NCBI GenBank assembly: GCA_030737875.1
Contig: CM060912.1
Coordinates: forward strand, 210,441,231-210,505,230
From: Allium sativum
Taxonomy: Eukaryota; Streptophyta; Magnoliopsida; Asparagales; Amaryllidaceae
Direction of reading: 5' to 3'
DNA length: 64,000 bases
The translations under genes and the position numbers were made by a program. Under the pieces are notes generated by a model. That model did not search any database. It saw only the letters and a program-made list of their open reading frames with translations, and was not told where the DNA came from. How positions within the stretch are numbered: position 1 is the first letter of the stretch; each line of letters begins with the position of its first letter. Below, in pieces: positions 61,751-64,000 of this stretch.

Positions 61751-62427
61751 TTCTTCCCCCCTTAAAATAATTTCGTCCTCGAAATTGCTAAGATAAGAAA
61801 GAACGTTATAAACTCATTAATTTCAAACCTAATTTTATATTAAATTAGAACCCAATTCAATACTGTGAATAAATATTTTCAAAAATATTGAAAATTTTCT
61901 AACACCTTATATTTCCGAAAATTTTCGCCAGCACCTCCTTTGTACGGCTCAATCGGTACAACTCCAACTCGCCTTTCTAGGCCTTCTCCAATCCAAAAGA
62001 AAATAAAACAGCCAAGCGGCTTGCCAAATAGGCTCATAAATCACCAAACCCATATGAAAATAAACGTGTACCTTTTTGTCGGGCATATCATTATATTCTT
62101 TCTGTCTGCTACCTTGTCAGCATATACCAATGCATCTCCAATAAAATTCCAATTTTATCCTCAGAACCAAATCCTTCACGTATCCAAGCCAAATATCATT
62201 CTTAACTCAATTTCCATCCATCATCAATTTCAACTCTTAACTTACCAGTCCAACACCATTTCAGATTCCTGTCTCGCAATTCAAAATCTGGTTCTGCTCG
62301 ATATAATATATCTCGATTCAATTTCCAGTTAATTGGTTCCAATTCAATTCATATTTGCTTTCACAAATTTCTATTTAATTTTGTTTTTGTTCAAACAATT
62401 CCCCTAGGAGTTTTTAAACTGTTCAGC
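61751..62427 (-). mobile_element. Internal region 3' end of the J element
   Basis: The polypurine tract (TTAAGGGGGGAAGAA on the minus strand, 61751-61765) and the TTTCGAGGACGAAATTATT segment are nearly identical to element A. The block at 61924-61956 matches element A's conserved 11 codons. No primer site appears before 62427, where LTR B2 interrupts. A plus-strand 130-codon frame (61940-62332) is antisense and AT-rich; not called a gene. Confidence 0.75.
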
Positions 62428-62752
62428 TGAGACGACCCGAATTCCCGTTCTCACGGAAACAAGGTTATCTTTTGGAATATAACACAGAAACATATAATAG
62501 CAGAACAGAATTAAATAAATACACCAGAATGAACAACAAAATATACTGGATAAAAGTAATCATCAGAGTTACACAGTATACAGGATCTTACTTAGTACAA
62601 ATACAGTTCAGCTATACATAAATGTCTACAGCGGAAATAAACAAAATATGTACAATAGGAGCTGAACAGCATAAAAAGAAAAGAAATAAACGATAGAATC
62701 CATCTTCAGCTCCAGCTATCCAGAAAGAACCAGCTAAACCTGAATACAAGGC

Positions 62753-63037
62753 TGCCCGTGTAGAAAAAAGGGGCACCCGAGTTTGAGAGTGAAACAAACT
62801 ACGAGTCAGTCATGGGACTGGTATGAGAAATCCACTCAACACATATATAATTGGCTAATCACAGGACCACGCCACTTTCGTGGAACGGGTTTACTCCATT
62901 GGATTGCCAGTGCTTTAAAACAAATCTTTCTTTTAAACATCGCTATGCTTTTTATAAAAATGAAGCCGTTATAAGACTCAGTTCCCATCACACAATGCAA
63001 CGCAAACCGGAGGATAGAGTTTTTACCTTATAACGGC
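62753..63037 (-). other. Conserved LTR 3' hairpin domain, LTR B2
   Basis: GCCGTTATAAG (62965-62975) pairs with CTTATAACGGC (63027-63037), 11 perfect pairs; B1 has A and T where B2 has G and C. Inside, ACTC/GAGT replaces ACTT/GAGT. TGCCC/GGGCA is at 62753-62775. Confidence 0.72.
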
Positions 63038-63473
63038 CAAGATATGCTTGATACGAATAAAACAAAGGCATTTGATATTATTGCTAGTGTTTATATGTTT
63101 TGAAAACAATTTCAAATCATAACTATCAATCATAGACGGCATTAATGCCCCATACCACTATGTCGCCATATATAGGTATACAATCAAAACCGCACGATGT
63201 CGTATTTGAAAATTGGTTTTCCGTCATGAACCAAGGCAAAAGATAGTCCTTACCGAATTCGAGACAATCTAGCCCATGTCTCAGGAACAGCCGCAACTGC
63301 CCCTTGGATCGTCAGGGCCGGTCCACCGATGTGGATTATTATGCCTGAACACTACGTCTCCCCGCCCTTTGGGGCGTAAACGAGCCAACGAATGACTCCA
63401 TCGGACCCGGATCGTCCGATCAAACCGAGGCGCCTCGCAACAGCAACAACCACATAGGTGAAAAGTATATAAA

Positions 63474-63498
63474 TGTCAGGGCTGGTAGGTCACTGACA
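63474..63498 (-). other. TGTCAG/CTGACA hairpin, LTR B2
   Basis: TGTCAG (63474-63479) and CTGACA (63493-63498), the form seen in LTR C, whereas B1 has CGTCAG/CTGACG. Confidence 0.6.
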
Positions 63499-64000
63499 CC
63501 ACCCTAGCTAGAAAGAAACGCAGGCCCTCCCTGATGTCCTCTCCCGTTTTAGGTTCATACCGGGGTGTGAGGCTCGCGAATTCACGTTATACACAAAGCT
63601 ACGCCACACAGGCGGTGCTTTGATCATCACCACAAGACTTTGCTTTTCAACAGAAGTCCTGATCACTGCATCTTAGCATGCCACACAGGCAATTCACACC
63701 GTGCAACTGATGGCTATCAATCACACAGAACAAATTCCAATGTCGGACACACAGTCCATTTACAAGTCCGTTCTGGGTCTGAACGAAACCGGAGGCACTA
63801 AATACCTCGCAAACCCTTCGATCAACACGTACGTCTGAACGATCACCACTCATTATCCATATTTCGGGATGCCTCCCAATCAGGACCTCGGTCACCATCC
63901 AAACGAGGTGAAGATCTCCGGTCTTCGACCATCGTCTTCATCTTCGAATTTCAATCGTCCGTCGATTATTCGAAATGAGAATTAACTCGGCCTTTTCAAA

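Larger units (their letters stand above)
62428..64000 (-). mobile_element. LTR group B, copy B2 (minus strand, 3' part)
   Basis: Read on the minus strand it ends at 62428 in GGGTCGTCTCA and is clearly homologous to solo LTR B1 from about 24090 to 25610, for example GACCGGAGATCTTCACCTCG and CCTCCGGTTTGCGTTGCATTG. The last ~40 bp of the two differ strongly. The rest lies beyond the window. TCAGC (62423-62427) would be its left target-site copy. Confidence 0.8.

Noticed and set aside
61940..62332. 130-codon plus-strand frame
   Set aside because: It is antisense to the J element interior, AT-rich, with no recognisable domain.

Overview
The window is AT-rich plant heterochromatin made almost entirely of LTR retrotransposon DNA. 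I found no host gene, rRNA or tRNA gene, or CRISPR array. A plant (probably angiosperm) source is inferred from initiator-Met tRNA primer sites (TGGTATCAGAGC) just inside LTRs, the Ty3/gypsy-type junction with a frame reading FEDE, a G-rich polypurine tract and then the LTR, a Mutator-like element with a 9-bp target duplication, and AAACCCTA telo-box leaders. I cannot name the species. None of the open frames over 60 codons looks like a protein gene; most lie in LTRs and recur or decay with the repeat.

I label LTR groups by letter. The best-resolved part is a nest. K (minus, 54451-55695) hosts D2 (plus, 28899-30802 and 50172-54450). D2 hosts D1 (plus LTR, right part 26279-28898) and the composite A element (30803-50171). 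D1 hosts E (minus, 25658-26278 and 4479-5861). E hosts B1, a solo LTR (5862-6000 and 22860-25657, site ATACG), and F (minus LTR starting at 4478). B1 hosts C, a complete element (6001-22859, site GATAT). C hosts a 2.4-kb Mutator-like element (13368-15738, site TATTTGAAA). To the left lie a minus LTR fragment H (917-~1600) and the 3' end of a plus LTR G (1-916). To the right, K is interrupted by J (minus LTR 55696-61750 plus internal part to 62427), and J is followed by B2 (minus LTR, 62428 to the window end).

Elements A and C share an unusual plan: LTRs of about 6.0 and 6.9 kb around an internal region of only about 0.7 kb with no gag or pol. They must depend on proteins from elsewhere, so their cis signals have to lie in the LTR or the tiny internal part. 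Element A has three LTRs and two internal regions inside one ACACT target duplication. The pattern of differences shows that the middle LTR is a crossover product of the outer two.

The strongest candidate for something undescribed is a set of hairpins near the 3' end of the LTR in groups A, B, C, D, J and G. Their positions are kept while their stem sequences change on both sides at once (for example CCATTATAAG/CTTATAATGG, GCCGTTATAAG/CTTATAACGGC and ATCGTAAG/CTTACGAT). A second module, an upstream hairpin of changing sequence followed 30-37 nt later by a palindrome overlapping a GTGAGT splice-donor-like site, recurs in A, J and D2. These look like selected RNA structures of a retrotransposon superfamily, perhaps packaging, dimerisation or splicing signals.
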